64,000 nt of DNA from DASXQK01 sp963757155 (GTDB taxonomy: Bacteria > Pseudomonadota > Alphaproteobacteria > Dongiales > Dongiaceae), in the NCBI GenBank assembly GCA_963757155.1, contig CAVWQS010000002.1:1-64000 (forward strand), written 5' to 3'. Below the pieces are notes generated by a model. That model made no database searches, was not told where the DNA came from, and was given only the letters and a program-made list of their open reading frames with translations. Of the stretch, positions 42,738 through 51,879 are shown in pieces. Both the position numbers and the translations under genes were made by a program. Within the stretch, counting starts at the first letter, position 1. Every line of letters starts with the position of its first letter.

Positions 42738-43418
42738 TCAATAGGGGCTGAGGGCGTCGCGCAGGATCTGGGCGTTCTTGTTGGTCAATTTGCCCTTGAG
42801 GACGATATCCACCGGCTGGGCATTGGGCCCGTAGTACTCGGCATTCCAGCCGTCGCGCTTGAAGATGCCCGATCCGTCCAGGGAGATGCCGGCGAAAAGC
42901 CCCTCGGTCTTGGCCCAGCTATAGGCATCGGCGTCGAAATTGGTGGTGGTCGAGGCGGTCAGCCCCTTGCCCACCGGGCCGACGGCCACGTCGATATTGC
43001 CGCCGATCTTGAACTGGTTGTCGATGACCGCATCCATTGCCTTGGCGCTCATGATGGTGATCACCAGCTCTGCCGACTGCCCGCCGATCTGCAACCCCAG
43101 GCTGCCCGAGGCGATGGTGTAGAAGGCGGGATAGCTCCAGCCCCCCTGGCCGCGGGCCACCAGCACGCCCGAGCCGCCCTCCGCCCCGATGATGAAGGCG
43201 CCCTTGATCATGTTCGGGAAGATGAGCAGGCCACGGGCCCGCTTCACATATTCGCGCATCTCGCTGAAGGCCGGGTCGGTGATGATGTCGAGGAAGGCGA
43301 TGCGGGATTTCTCGACCAGCTGCTGCGGCTCGGACATGGCGAAGGCGGGCCGGATCACGGCGCTCGCCGCGGCCGCGGCCGGCAGAGCGAGGAACAGGCG
43401 GCGCGAGAGAGCGGTCAT
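42738..43418 (-). CDS. Lipid-binding SYLF domain protein (Ysc84-like)
   Basis: The protein has 226 residues. ATG 43418 is preferred because it gives a twin-arginine-like signal (LSRRLFLALPAAAAASAV) ending in AFA. The SYLF domain runs from about 35 to 225: ARGLLIFPNMIKGAFIIGAE, GGSGVLVARGQGGWSYPAFY, GSLGLQIGGQSAELVI. Bacterial members are exported and thought to bind lipids in the periplasm. It stands alone with a promoter-sized gap on its upstream side. Confidence 0.88.
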   Translation of the reverse strand: MTALSRRLFLALPAAAAASAVIRPAFAMSEPQQLVEKSRIAFLDIITDPAFSEMREYVKRARGLLIFPNMIKGAFIIGAEGGSGVLVARGQGGWSYPAFYTIASGSLGLQIGGQSAELVITIMSAKAMDAVIDNQFKIGGNIDVAVGPVGKGLTASTTTNFDADAYSWAKTEGLFAGISLDGSGIFKRDGWNAEYYGPNAQPVDIVLKGKLTNKNAQILRDALSPY

Positions 43419-43572
43419 CCGAGAATCTCCTTGTTTCGCGGCGGCCCGAAAATCCAGGCCCGCGGCCGGCATGTCGACTAGAAACACTGATTCGGGGGCC
43501 CGGTTCGAGGCCCAAAACGCCCGAACTATTAAAGATCATTCAGGAATTTGGCATTTCTGCGGCCGAGGCGGC

Positions 43573-44205
43573 TCAGCCGGCGGGATGGGCACCCCGTGCC
43601 AGGAGATTGACGGCGCCAACGCGCCAGGCGTCGTCGGCCGCGAAATGATCGAGGCGGGTCAGCGAGCAATTGTCGACGGCGAAGCCCAGCGCCCGTTCTG
43701 CCTCGATCCCCAGGGCATGCGCCAAAGCGGCGCGGATCGAGCCGCCATGGGCCACCACCACCAGATCCCGCCCGGCCGCGCCCGGGGAGATCCGCTGCAC
43801 GGCAGCGGCGACCCGCGACCATCACATCGGCGAAGCTCTCCCCGCCGGGCGGCCGCACCACCGCCGGCGCATGCCAGAAGCGATGGGCGGCGCCGTCGCG
43901 CAAGCGCCGCCAGCTCGTCATAGGTCAGGCCCTGCCAGCTGCCGAAATGCTGCTCCAGGAAGTCGGGCTCCTCGCGCAGCTCCGCCGGTGGGGGGGCGCC
44001 GGCGGCGAAAAGGGCCTCGGCGGTCTGGCGGGTGCGGCGCAGCGGCGTGACCAGCCAGAGGGCGTCGCTCGGGCAGCTGCGCGGCCAGCCCGCGGAAGAG
44101 CGCCTCATCGGCGCAATCGGCCGGCAAATCGTTCTGGCCATAGACGCGCCCGCCATGGCTCGTCACCGGCGCGTGGCGGATCCACCACCAGCGGGTCGGG
44201 ATCAT
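43573..44205 (-). pseudogene. cobC: Histidine phosphatase, probable alpha-ribazole phosphatase (CobC-like), three frame changes
   Basis: CobC removes a phosphate in assembly of the lower cobalamin ligand. From ATG 44205 the N-terminus TRWWWIRHAPVTSHGGRVYG has the RH catalytic motif. The rest changes frame three times: PSDALWLVTPLRRTRQTAEAL, then DGAAHRFWHAPAVVRPPGGESF, then RDLVVVAHGGSIRAALAHALG to 43573. Deleting one base from each of GGG 44071-44073, AA 43902-43903 and CCC 43812-43814 gives one intact protein of about 210 residues. The ATG overlaps the cobS stop, which supports the cobC assignment. All three are one-base excesses, so error is likely. Confidence 0.7.
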
Positions 44206-44984
44206 CGCCCCACCAGCGTGCGCGTCGCCACCAAAGCGAGGAGAATGGCGATCTCCGCCAGCTGCTCGACGGCGCCCAGCACATCCCCGGTGATGCCGCC
44301 GAGCCGCCGGCGCGCGAGCGGCAGGATCAGCAGGCCGAGCAGTGCGGCCAGGGCGGCGATTGCGCCCCGGGCCGGTCCGGCGGCCAGAAGCAGGATGGCG
44401 AGACCGATCAGAAGGGCCACGACCGCCACTTTGCCCGAGGGACGGCCGGCACCGACCGCCAGGCCGTCGGCCCGGGCCTGGGGCTGGCCATGCATGACCC
44501 AGGGCAGCAACGCCCGGGCCCCGGCATGGGACGCGAGCAGCGCCGGCCCGACACCGGCGGGCCCCATGAGTGCCGCCAGTGCGGCCACGCGCAACAGCAC
44601 GCTGAAGACGAGGGCCAGAGTCCCGAAGCTGCCGATGCCGCTGGCCCGCATGGCCGCCAGCCGTTCCGCCGGCCCGCCCCGGACGCCGAGGCCATCGGCG
44701 AAATCCGCCAGCCCATCCTCATGCAGGGCGCCGGTCAGGAGCATGGCGCTCGCCACCGCCAGCGCCGCGGCGAGGAGGGCCGACAGCCCGAGATCGATGG
44801 CGAAGCCGTAGATCAGGGCGGCGACACCGCCCACCAAGAGCCCGGCGAGGGGAAAGGCCCAGCTCGCCGCCGCCAGATCGCCCTCGACCACGCCGACGGG
44901 CAGCCGGGTCATGAAGCCCAGGGCAAGGCGAAGGTCGCGCCACCAAGACGCAGGCATCGGAGTTGGGGTGGTTTCCTCGGGCAT
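44202..44984 (-). CDS. cobS: Adenosylcobinamide-GDP ribazoletransferase
   Basis: This membrane enzyme completes cobalamin by joining adenosyl-GDP-cobinamide to alpha-ribazole. It has 260 residues from the ATG at 44984; a TTG 33 bp upstream is also open. LGFMTRLPVGVV near the start, LLTGALHEDGLADFADGLG with its acidic catalytic motif, and SGIGSFGTLALV are diagnostic. About six transmembrane helices follow. Its stop overlaps the CobC-like gene. With cobT 5 kb away it indicates that the organism at least finishes B12, matching its corrinoid enzymes. Confidence 0.92.
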   Translation of the reverse strand: MPEETTPTPMPASWWRDLRLALGFMTRLPVGVVEGDLAAASWAFPLAGLLVGGVAALIYGFAIDLGLSALLAAALAVASAMLLTGALHEDGLADFADGLGVRGGPAERLAAMRASGIGSFGTLALVFSVLLRVAALAALMGPAGVGPALLASHAGARALLPWVMHGQPQARADGLAVGAGRPSGKVAVVALLIGLAILLLAAGPARGAIAALAALLGLLILPLARRRLGGITGDVLGAVEQLAEIAILLALVATRTLVGR

Positions 44985-45051
44985 CGCGGCGAGCTTATAG
45001 AACAGCGGCAATTTCAACCCAAGGAAGTTATCCCGCGGGCGGCCGGCGGGG

Positions 45052-46203
45052 TCAGCGGCCGCGGCCGTCGATCGGCCAGATCTCCACCAGCCTGTCGCCG
45101 CGCACGCAGTGATAACGGTCGTAGAGATTGATGGTCGGATCGCAATGGGGCACCAGGAATTCCACGGCCTCGCCGAGCTTCAGGGTTCCGCCATTCGGAT
45201 CGTAATCGACCCCGCCATGCTCATCGCCCATCAGCTTGTAGCTGGCGCCGACGAGCTTTGGCGAAGAGACCCTGGGCATGCCGCCTTCGGTCGCGAAGGA
45301 TTTGTAGCCGGCATTGACCACGGCGAAGCCCTCGCGATTGGCGCTGACGACCGAGGCCTGCACGAACAGGGAGGCGACGAAGGGCGAGGTCCGGCCGGCG
45401 GTCATGTCGATCTCGAGATATTCGCGATCCATGAAGGGATAGGAGCCGGGCTGGACCTCCGTGTAGACGCCGCCGGCGGGATCGATATCGAAAGTGCCGG
45501 TGCCCCCGCCCGTCACCACGCCGGCCGCCACTCCTTCCGCCTTCAGCCGCGCCAGCAGATCGCGCACGCGGTCCATCTGCCCGGTGGCGGCAGCCTTGCG
45601 GTCGGCGAAGGCCGGGATGTGCTGCATATGGCCGTAATAGGCCTGAATCCCCAAGAAACGCAGATGCTCCGCCGCCTCGATGCGCCGTGCCAGCGCGATC
45701 GCGCCTTCGACGCTGGTGACGCCGGTCCGGCCCTGGCCGACGTCGAACTCGACGATGACCGAGAGAGGCTTGCCGGATTTCTGGCCGGCGGCGGCAAGCG
45801 CGTCCACATTCACGGGATTGTCCGCGACCACCATGAGCCCCTTGGCCTGCTTGTTCAGGGCCACGAGCCGGTCGATCATCGGCGGCGTCACGACCGGCGA
45901 TGTGATCAACACGCCTTCGATTCCGGCGCCCGCCATCACCTCGGCCTCGCCGACGGTCGTACAGCAGATGCCGATGGCGCCCGCGGCCATCTGCCGGCGG
46001 CCGATCTCGATCGATTTGGCGCCCTTGCTGTGCGGCCGCAGATTGATGCCGGCCGCTTTGGTATGCGCGGCCATGGCGGCGATATTGGCGTCGAGTGCGT
46101 CGAGGTCGAGCAGCAGCGCCGGCGTATTGAGACCCGCGCGGGAGCCCTGCTGGCCGATGAATTTCTCATTCGGCCCAAGGCCGCCGGCTTTCGATCCGAC
46201 CAT
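45052..46203 (-). CDS. DSD1/D-threonine-aldolase family PLP enzyme
   Basis: This 383-residue fold-type III (alanine-racemase-like) PLP enzyme is of the D-threonine aldolase / D-serine dehydratase group. NLRPHSKGAKSIEIGRRQ holds the PLP lysine; VVTGGGTGTFDID is the phosphate-binding loop; the C-terminal metal site is VPHCDPTINLYDRYHCVRGD (HxCD). The exact substrate (D-threonine, hydroxyaspartate or another beta-hydroxy D-amino acid) cannot be set from sequence. It lies downstream of the deaminase gene, 67 bp away on the same strand. Confidence 0.88.
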   Translation of the reverse strand: MVGSKAGGLGPNEKFIGQQGSRAGLNTPALLLDLDALDANIAAMAAHTKAAGINLRPHSKGAKSIEIGRRQMAAGAIGICCTTVGEAEVMAGAGIEGVLITSPVVTPPMIDRLVALNKQAKGLMVVADNPVNVDALAAAGQKSGKPLSVIVEFDVGQGRTGVTSVEGAIALARRIEAAEHLRFLGIQAYYGHMQHIPAFADRKAAATGQMDRVRDLLARLKAEGVAAGVVTGGGTGTFDIDPAGGVYTEVQPGSYPFMDREYLEIDMTAGRTSPFVASLFVQASVVSANREGFAVVNAGYKSFATEGGMPRVSSPKLVGASYKLMGDEHGGVDYDPNGGTLKLGEAVEFLVPHCDPTINLYDRYHCVRGDRLVEIWPIDGRGR

Positions 46204-46270
46204 GGTCATCTCCCCGTCTCCCTTCCCCCGCAGGCTGCAGCCCGTTGACTATCAAAAGAGCCGTTTCGGC

Positions 46271-47278
46271 CTAGCCGGCGTAATCTCGTAGTTCTGCAAG
46301 ATAGGCTTCGGTTCTGGCGGGGGGCAGCCAGGCGCTGGCGAAAGCGTTTTCGGCGAGCTGGCGCAGCTCGGCCCGGCCGAGACCCGCTTCCTCGTGCACC
46401 CGCATCAGATTCTCGTTCATGTAGCCCGGAAAGTAGGCGGGATCGTCGGAGTTCACGGTCACCCGCATGCCCTTGTCGAGCATGGCCTTGATGGCGCCCG
46501 CCTTGCTGCCGTCGGTGACATAGGCATTCGAGATCGGGCAAACCGTCAAAGCGAGGGAGCGGCGCTTGATCTCGGCGCAGAGCTTCTCGTCCTCGAGCGA
46601 ATTGACGCCATGGTCGATCCGATCGACGCCGATATCGTTGATGGTTTGCCAGATATGACCCACCGACCCCTGTTGATCGACGTCGCAATGCATCGTCAGG
46701 AGATAGCCTTCTTGGCGCGCCCGTTGAAAGACCTTGGCGAACTTGACCGGGGGATTGTTTTTCTCGTCGGAATCGAGGCCGACCCCCACGATCCACTCCC
46801 GATAGACCAGCGACTGCAGCAGGGTCGTCATGGCGAATTCGGCGCTCCAGTCCCGCAGGAAGCACATGATGAGCTGAGAGTTGACGCCCAAGCTCCTCTG
46901 CGCCTCCATCTGCGCCCGGCGCAGACCGCGGATGACGGTGTCGAAAGCGACGCCGCGGGCCGTGTGCGCCTGGGGATCGAAAAACATCTCGGCATAGCGG
47001 ACATTCTGCGACTGCGCCTTGCGCAGATAGGCAAGGGTCACGTCGTAGAAATCCTGCTCCGTCAACAGGACGCTCATGCCCTCGTAGTAGACGGCGAGAA
47101 AGGAGGGGAGATCGTCGAAATCATAGGCAGCCTTCAGCGCCGCCTCGCTCTCGTAAGGCAGCTTGATCCCGTTTCGCTGGGCGAGCTGAAACTTCATCTC
47201 GGGCTCGAGCGTGCCCTCGATATGCACATGCAATTCGCATTTCGGCATGCCTTCGATGAAGGCCTCGAGTTTGCTCAT
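46271..47278 (-). CDS. Adenosine/adenine deaminase family protein
   Basis: The 335-residue zinc hydrolase starts at ATG 47278 after GAGGAGGGAAG. The metal and substrate motifs are ELHVHIEGTLEP, LTMHCDVDQ, VDRIDHGVNSLED and VTVNSDDPAYF, as in the Add family. Length and the SLEDEKLCAEIKRRSLALTVCPISN (in part) segment are close to the adenine-deaminase branch, so adenine rather than adenosine may be the substrate. It is divergent from the AI-2E-type transporter gene across a 260-bp gap. Confidence 0.9.
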   Translation of the reverse strand: MSKLEAFIEGMPKCELHVHIEGTLEPEMKFQLAQRNGIKLPYESEAALKAAYDFDDLPSFLAVYYEGMSVLLTEQDFYDVTLAYLRKAQSQNVRYAEMFFDPQAHTARGVAFDTVIRGLRRAQMEAQRSLGVNSQLIMCFLRDWSAEFAMTTLLQSLVYREWIVGVGLDSDEKNNPPVKFAKVFQRARQEGYLLTMHCDVDQQGSVGHIWQTINDIGVDRIDHGVNSLEDEKLCAEIKRRSLALTVCPISNAYVTDGSKAGAIKAMLDKGMRVTVNSDDPAYFPGYMNENLMRVHEEAGLGRAELRQLAENAFASAWLPPARTEAYLAELRDYAG

Positions 47279-47538
47279 CTTCCCTCCTCGATCGGCTCTC
47301 CCCACGGGGTCACGACCTCAAGGGACAAGGAGGTCGGGGCCGGCGAAAGAGTGGCCCGCATCGCCTGCGACTGCAACCTTCGGCTCCGCCTACAGTTATC
47401 TTTTCACCCCCTGCCCGATCTCCCTGCGGAGATGCCAGAGGTGGTCGAGGCAGTTTTGAGCAGATCAGCGCGACATTCTCTCCGGGACATTCCCGGAGCA
47501 GCCAAACCTTCGGAAACCGATAACCCCTGTTTGCGCGC

Positions 47539-49509
47539 GTGCTTCGCGTGAGCGATTTCAATCCCCGCCGCTATGACGCTTCTCCCCGGGAGGCCTATCC
47601 GGCCCTGCGGCAAACCTCGGCGGTGAGCAATCTGGCTGTCGGCGTCTTCGTCATCGCCGCCCTCTATTTCGCGCGCGAAGTCTTCGTCCCCCTGGCTCTG
47701 GCTCTGCTGCTGAGCTTCGCCCTCGGGCCCCTGGTCATGTTCCTTCGCCGCTGGCATGCCGGCCGGGTGCCGTCCGTCATCGCGGCCGTCCTGCTGGCCT
47801 TTGTCCTGATCTTCAGCCTGGGGTCGGTCATCGGCAACCAGCTCGCCCATCTGGCCGAGAATCTGCCCCAGTACCAGACCAATGTGGCCGAGAAGATCCA
47901 TTCCCTGCGGGGGTCGGCGACGGACGGCGGAGTTGTAGGCCGCGCGTCGGCCATGCTGAAGCGGCTCAGCGACGAGATCACGCGCTCGACGCCCGCGCCG
48001 GCCACCCGAGCGCCGGTCGCGCTTCCCGCCGCGCCGGCCCCGCGCGCAAGCACGCAGCCGGCCCCCATACCGGTCGAGATCCATCAGCCCGATCCCACGG
48101 CGCTCGAGGTGCTGCAGACCATCATCGGCCCGCTGCTCCAGCCTCTGGCGACCACGGGAATCGTCATCGTCTTCGTCGTCTTCTTCCTCCTGCAGCGCGA
48201 GGATCTGCGCGACCGCTTCATTCGCCTCGCGGGTGCCCATGACCTGCAGAAGACGACCAAGGCGCTGGACGACGCCGCCCAGCGCCTCAGCCGCTATTTG
48301 CTGATGCAGCTGGCGATCAACGCCACCTTCGGCATCCTGATCGGCACGGGGCTCTGGCTGATCGGGATCCCCAATCCCGTGCTCTGGGGCATCCTCGCGA
48401 TGCTGCTGCGTTTCGTTCCCTATATCGGGCCCGTCATCGCCGCTGTCTTTCCCGCCGCCCTTGCCTTGGCGATCGATCCGGGCTGGACGATGCTGGTCTG
48501 GACGGCCTGTCTGTTTCTCGTCGTCGAGCCCCTGATGGGCCAGGTCGTGGAGCCTCTGCTCTACGGCCATAGCACGGGCCTCTCGGCCGTTGCGATCGTC
48601 GTCGCCGCCGCCTTCTGGACCTGGCTCTGGGGCCCGATCGGACTTCTCCTGTCGACGCCCTTGACCCTCTGCCTCGTGGTTCTGGGCCGGCATGTCGAGC
48701 GGCTGGAGTTTCTCGCCATCCTCCTGGGCGACCAGCCCGCCTTGACCCTGGAGGAGAATTTCTATCAGCGGGTGCTCGCCAACGACCCGGACGAAGCCGC
48801 CCATCAGGCCGAGCTCTATCTCAAGAGCAAGCCGCTGGCGGAGTATTACGACGAGGTCGCCATACGGGGCTTGGCGCTGGCTCAATTGGACGTCAATCGC
48901 GGGGTGCTGGAGCATGCGCGCCGGGTGCAGATCAAGGAGGCCGTCCTCGGCCTGATCGACGACCTCTCAGATCACGTCGATGCGCCGCCGGCCGCGGAGG
49001 CCGATGCCGATGCGGATGCCGCCGGGGGCAAGGCCGTGGCACCCCCGCCGCTGCCGGTCGACGACAGGCGGCAGGTCATGTGCATCGCCGGGCGCGGCTC
49101 GCTGGACGAGGCGGCGGCGGCGATGCTGGCCCAGCTCCTGGACAAGCAGGGGATCCAGGCTTCCGTGGTGCCGAGCGACGCCGTCGCGCCGGTTGCCATC
49201 TTCGCCCTCGACGCGGCTGACGTGCAGATCGTCTGCCTCTCCTATCTGGAGCCCGGCGGATTCACCAATGCCCGCTATCTCGTCCGGCGGCTGCGCCGCA
49301 AGCTGCCCCGGGCGCAGATCCTCGTCGGTCTCTGGACCCTCAATGACGAGGATGCGAAGCAGCGCGACGCCTTGCGCGAGACGGGGGCCGATCTGGTCGT
49401 GACCTCGCTTCGCCAGGCCGTCGAGCAGATCCGGGCCTCGACAGAAGCGCTGATCCAGGCCGAAAGTCCGGATCCGAGCGAGCTCCCGCTCTCCCTCGCG
49501 GCGAGCTGA
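47539..49509 (+). CDS. AI-2E-family (UPF0118/PerM-like) permease with a C-terminal cytoplasmic domain
   Basis: The protein has 656 residues, nearly twice the usual 350. The permease part (about 28-395) has eight membrane segments in the typical order, e.g. VFVIAALYFAREVFVPLALALLL (in part) and ILAMLLRFVPYIGPVIAAVFP; a Pro/Ala-rich loop sits at about 150-185. After about 395 comes a soluble region, and at 515-650 a Rossmann-like domain (GRGSLDEAAAAMLAQLLDK, VQIVCLSYLEPGGFTNARYL, ILVGLWTLNDED). It looks like a B12-binding-type fold but lacks DxHxxG, so it probably binds something else. GTG 47539 or 47548 start. Confidence 0.85.
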   Translation: MLRVSDFNPRRYDASPREAYPALRQTSAVSNLAVGVFVIAALYFAREVFVPLALALLLSFALGPLVMFLRRWHAGRVPSVIAAVLLAFVLIFSLGSVIGNQLAHLAENLPQYQTNVAEKIHSLRGSATDGGVVGRASAMLKRLSDEITRSTPAPATRAPVALPAAPAPRASTQPAPIPVEIHQPDPTALEVLQTIIGPLLQPLATTGIVIVFVVFFLLQREDLRDRFIRLAGAHDLQKTTKALDDAAQRLSRYLLMQLAINATFGILIGTGLWLIGIPNPVLWGILAMLLRFVPYIGPVIAAVFPAALALAIDPGWTMLVWTACLFLVVEPLMGQVVEPLLYGHSTGLSAVAIVVAAAFWTWLWGPIGLLLSTPLTLCLVVLGRHVERLEFLAILLGDQPALTLEENFYQRVLANDPDEAAHQAELYLKSKPLAEYYDEVAIRGLALAQLDVNRGVLEHARRVQIKEAVLGLIDDLSDHVDAPPAAEADADADAAGGKAVAPPPLPVDDRRQVMCIAGRGSLDEAAAAMLAQLLDKQGIQASVVPSDAVAPVAIFALDAADVQIVCLSYLEPGGFTNARYLVRRLRRKLPRAQILVGLWTLNDEDAKQRDALRETGADLVVTSLRQAVEQIRASTEALIQAESPDPSELPLSLAAS

Positions 49510-49648
49510 TTTCCCGCCCCTTCGAGGCTTCGGGCTTTATCAATCATCCACGCGGCGCTATGTCTCACTACGACAAGCGTCCCGCTGCCCCAGGGGCGGG
49601 CGCCTCGCTTTCGGCCGTCCCCGCCAACCCCAGCCAGAAAGACCCTCC

Positions 49649-50674
49649 GTGACATCGAAGCCTGCCGCCAACCTTGACGAGATTCGCGCCGTGATGGCGG
49701 AGCTGCCGGGACCCAATCTGGAGGCCGGGAAGACGGCCGCGGCCCGCGAGGCCGTGCTGACCAAGCCGCCCGGGGCGCTCGGCCGGCTGGAGGAAGTGAC
49801 CCATTGGCTCTGCCTCTGGCAGGCTCGCCATCCGCCGCGCCTCGACCGGGCGCGGGTCGCCGTCTTCGCCGGCAATCACGGCGTGGCGGCGCGCGGCGTC
49901 TCCGCCTATCCCGCGGAGGTGACCAAGCAGATGGTCGCCAATTTCATCTCCGGCGGGGCGGCGGTGAACCAGCTCTGCCTCGCCGCCGGGGCCGAGCTCC
50001 GCGTCTATGAGATGGATCTCGACCATGCCACGGCGGATTTCAGCGCCGAGCCGGCCATGAGCGAGGAGGAATGCGCCAAGGCCTTCGCCTACGGCATGAT
50101 GGCGGTCGAGACGGGCCTCGACCTGGTCTGCCTGGGCGAGATGGGGATCGCCAATACCACCAGTGCGGCCGCCCTCTGCTGCGCCCTCTTCGGCGGCAGC
50201 GCCGCCGAATGGGTCGGCCCCGGCACCGGCGTGGTGGGCGAGGCCCTGGCGCGCAAGATCGCCGTGGTCGACGAGGCGTTGGCGCTGCATCGCCCGGCGC
50301 TGGGCGATCCTTTCGAGGTCATCCGGCGTCTGGGCGGGCGGGAGCTGGCGGCCATCGCCGGCGCGATCATCGCCGCGCGGCTGGCCCATGTGCCGGTGTT
50401 GCTGGACGGCTTCGCCGCCACCGCCGCGGCTTCCGTGCTGGAAGTGGCGATGCCCGGCGCCCTCGACCATTGCCTGGTCGCCCATTGCTCGGCCGAGCCC
50501 GGCCATCGCCGCCTGCTGGAGAGGCTCGGCAAGAAGCCGCTGCTCGATCTCGCCATGCGCCTCGGCGAGGCTTCCGGTGCGGCGCTTGCCATCCCCCTGC
50601 TGCGCGGGGCTGTCGCCTGCCATACCGGCATGGCGAGCTTCGCCGAGGCGGGGGTCAGCGACAAATCGGACTAG
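49649..50674 (+). CDS. cobT: Nicotinate-nucleotide--dimethylbenzimidazole phosphoribosyltransferase
   Basis: This 341-residue enzyme makes alpha-ribazole phosphate, the lower-ligand precursor of cobalamin. TKPPGALGRLEEVTHWLCLWQ, VAVFAGNHGVAARGVSAYP, NFISGGAAVNQL, GEMGIANTTSAAAL and the C-terminal MASFAEAGVSD with its conserved glutamate are diagnostic. GTG start 49649. No B12-box riboswitch is visible upstream. It belongs functionally with cobS and the CobC-like gene at 43573-44984. Confidence 0.95.
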   Translation: MTSKPAANLDEIRAVMAELPGPNLEAGKTAAAREAVLTKPPGALGRLEEVTHWLCLWQARHPPRLDRARVAVFAGNHGVAARGVSAYPAEVTKQMVANFISGGAAVNQLCLAAGAELRVYEMDLDHATADFSAEPAMSEEECAKAFAYGMMAVETGLDLVCLGEMGIANTTSAAALCCALFGGSAAEWVGPGTGVVGEALARKIAVVDEALALHRPALGDPFEVIRRLGGRELAAIAGAIIAARLAHVPVLLDGFAATAAASVLEVAMPGALDHCLVAHCSAEPGHRRLLERLGKKPLLDLAMRLGEASGAALAIPLLRGAVACHTGMASFAEAGVSDKSD

Positions 50675-50676
50675 CC

Positions 50677-51879
50677 ATGCGCCAGGTCCAGGCCGTCGAG
50701 CTGCGGCGCTTCCTCCTTGACCGTCTCGGCCTCGCCGGCCCGTTGCGGCCTGCGGCCGAGCTGCCGGCCTTGGCGGCCGAGCTTGCCATGATCCAGATCG
50801 ATTCGATCAGGGTCGCGGGCTTGCGCAACCACGAGCTCGCCTGGCTCGCCCGGGGCGAAGGCAGCGTCGCCGATTTCTATGCCATGCTCTATGGCCGCGG
50901 CGAGTTCATCGAGACCCATTACCCTGTCTTCGCCGTGCGCCGCGACTGGCTCCCGATCCTCTCCACCGCTTTGCTCGACCAGCGCCCGGCAACCCGGATC
51001 CGGCGCCGGCGCCTCAAGCCCCAGATGCAGAAGATGGAGGATCACATCCGCGCCCATGGCGCTGTGGGCCCGGCGGATTTCGATTCCCGCCGCGTGGTCG
51101 GCGGATTCAACACCATCAAATCGACGACCCGCGCGCTGGAGCAGATGTGGTCGGACCGGCGCCTGCAGATCAGCGGCCGCACCCCGCATTTCCACCGGCT
51201 CTTCGATCTGACCGAGCGCGTGCTGCCGGAGCTGGCCGACGCCCCGCCGCCGACCTTGCCGGAATATGAGCGCTTCCTGCTGCGCTCCGCCTTGCAGGTG
51301 CTGAAGATCGCCACGGCCGAGCAATGGGCGGACCGAGTGCGGCTCCACTACGGCTCCTGGCGCGGGGAATCGATCCGGCGCTGGCGCGCGCTGGTGAAGG
51401 CCGAGGCCGAGGCCACCGCCGAGCCCGTCGAGGTCGTCGATCTCCCGGGACGGCCGGTCTATTGGCATCTCGCGAGCGATGCCGCGGGCTGGGAGGCGGC
51501 GGCGCGCGATGCCCGGCCGGCGGACCCGGCGCGCATCATCCCGCCGCTGGACAATCTCCTTTTCAGCCGCAACCGCTTCAGCGCCCTTTTCGGCTTCGAC
51601 TATAAATTCGAGGCCTATACGCCGCAGGACCAGCGGAAGTTCTATTTCGCCAAGCCCATCGTCCATGGCGATCGCGTCGTGGCCCTGCTCGATGCCAAGC
51701 GGGCCGACGGCGAATGGCGCATCGTGGGCTATGAGCAGATCGCCCCCGCGCCGCCCGATGCGCTGCGCCAGGCGGTCCATCGCCTCGCCCGGATCGCGGG
51801 CGCTGCGAAGGTCGGCGCCTCGACCCGCCTCACCCGCGAGCTGCGCCGCGCGCTCGTCGGGAAGATCGAGCCGTCCTAA
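50677..51879 (+). CDS. YcaQ/AlkX-family winged-helix DNA glycosylase
   Basis: This 400-residue protein follows cobT by 2 bp. Members unhook interstrand DNA cross-links. The catalytic QxD motif is present: Gln40 and Asp42 in AMIQIDSIRV. The three winged helices are supported by FLLRSALQVLKIATAEQW and the C-terminal DNLLFSRNRFSALFGFDYKFEAYTP (in part), a strong family signature. The last 50 bp overlap the end of the convergent regulator gene. Together with the nearby Ada-type gene it suggests alkylation and cross-link tolerance. Confidence 0.88.
   Translation: MRQVQAVELRRFLLDRLGLAGPLRPAAELPALAAELAMIQIDSIRVAGLRNHELAWLARGEGSVADFYAMLYGRGEFIETHYPVFAVRRDWLPILSTALLDQRPATRIRRRRLKPQMQKMEDHIRAHGAVGPADFDSRRVVGGFNTIKSTTRALEQMWSDRRLQISGRTPHFHRLFDLTERVLPELADAPPPTLPEYERFLLRSALQVLKIATAEQWADRVRLHYGSWRGESIRRWRALVKAEAEATAEPVEVVDLPGRPVYWHLASDAAGWEAAARDARPADPARIIPPLDNLLFSRNRFSALFGFDYKFEAYTPQDQRKFYFAKPIVHGDRVVALLDAKRADGEWRIVGYEQIAPAPPDALRQAVHRLARIAGAAKVGASTRLTRELRRALVGKIEPS

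Noticed and set aside
49510..49648. Cobalamin riboswitch before cobT
   Set aside because: No B12-box (GCCACTG type) or supporting stems could be found in this gap or before cobS.
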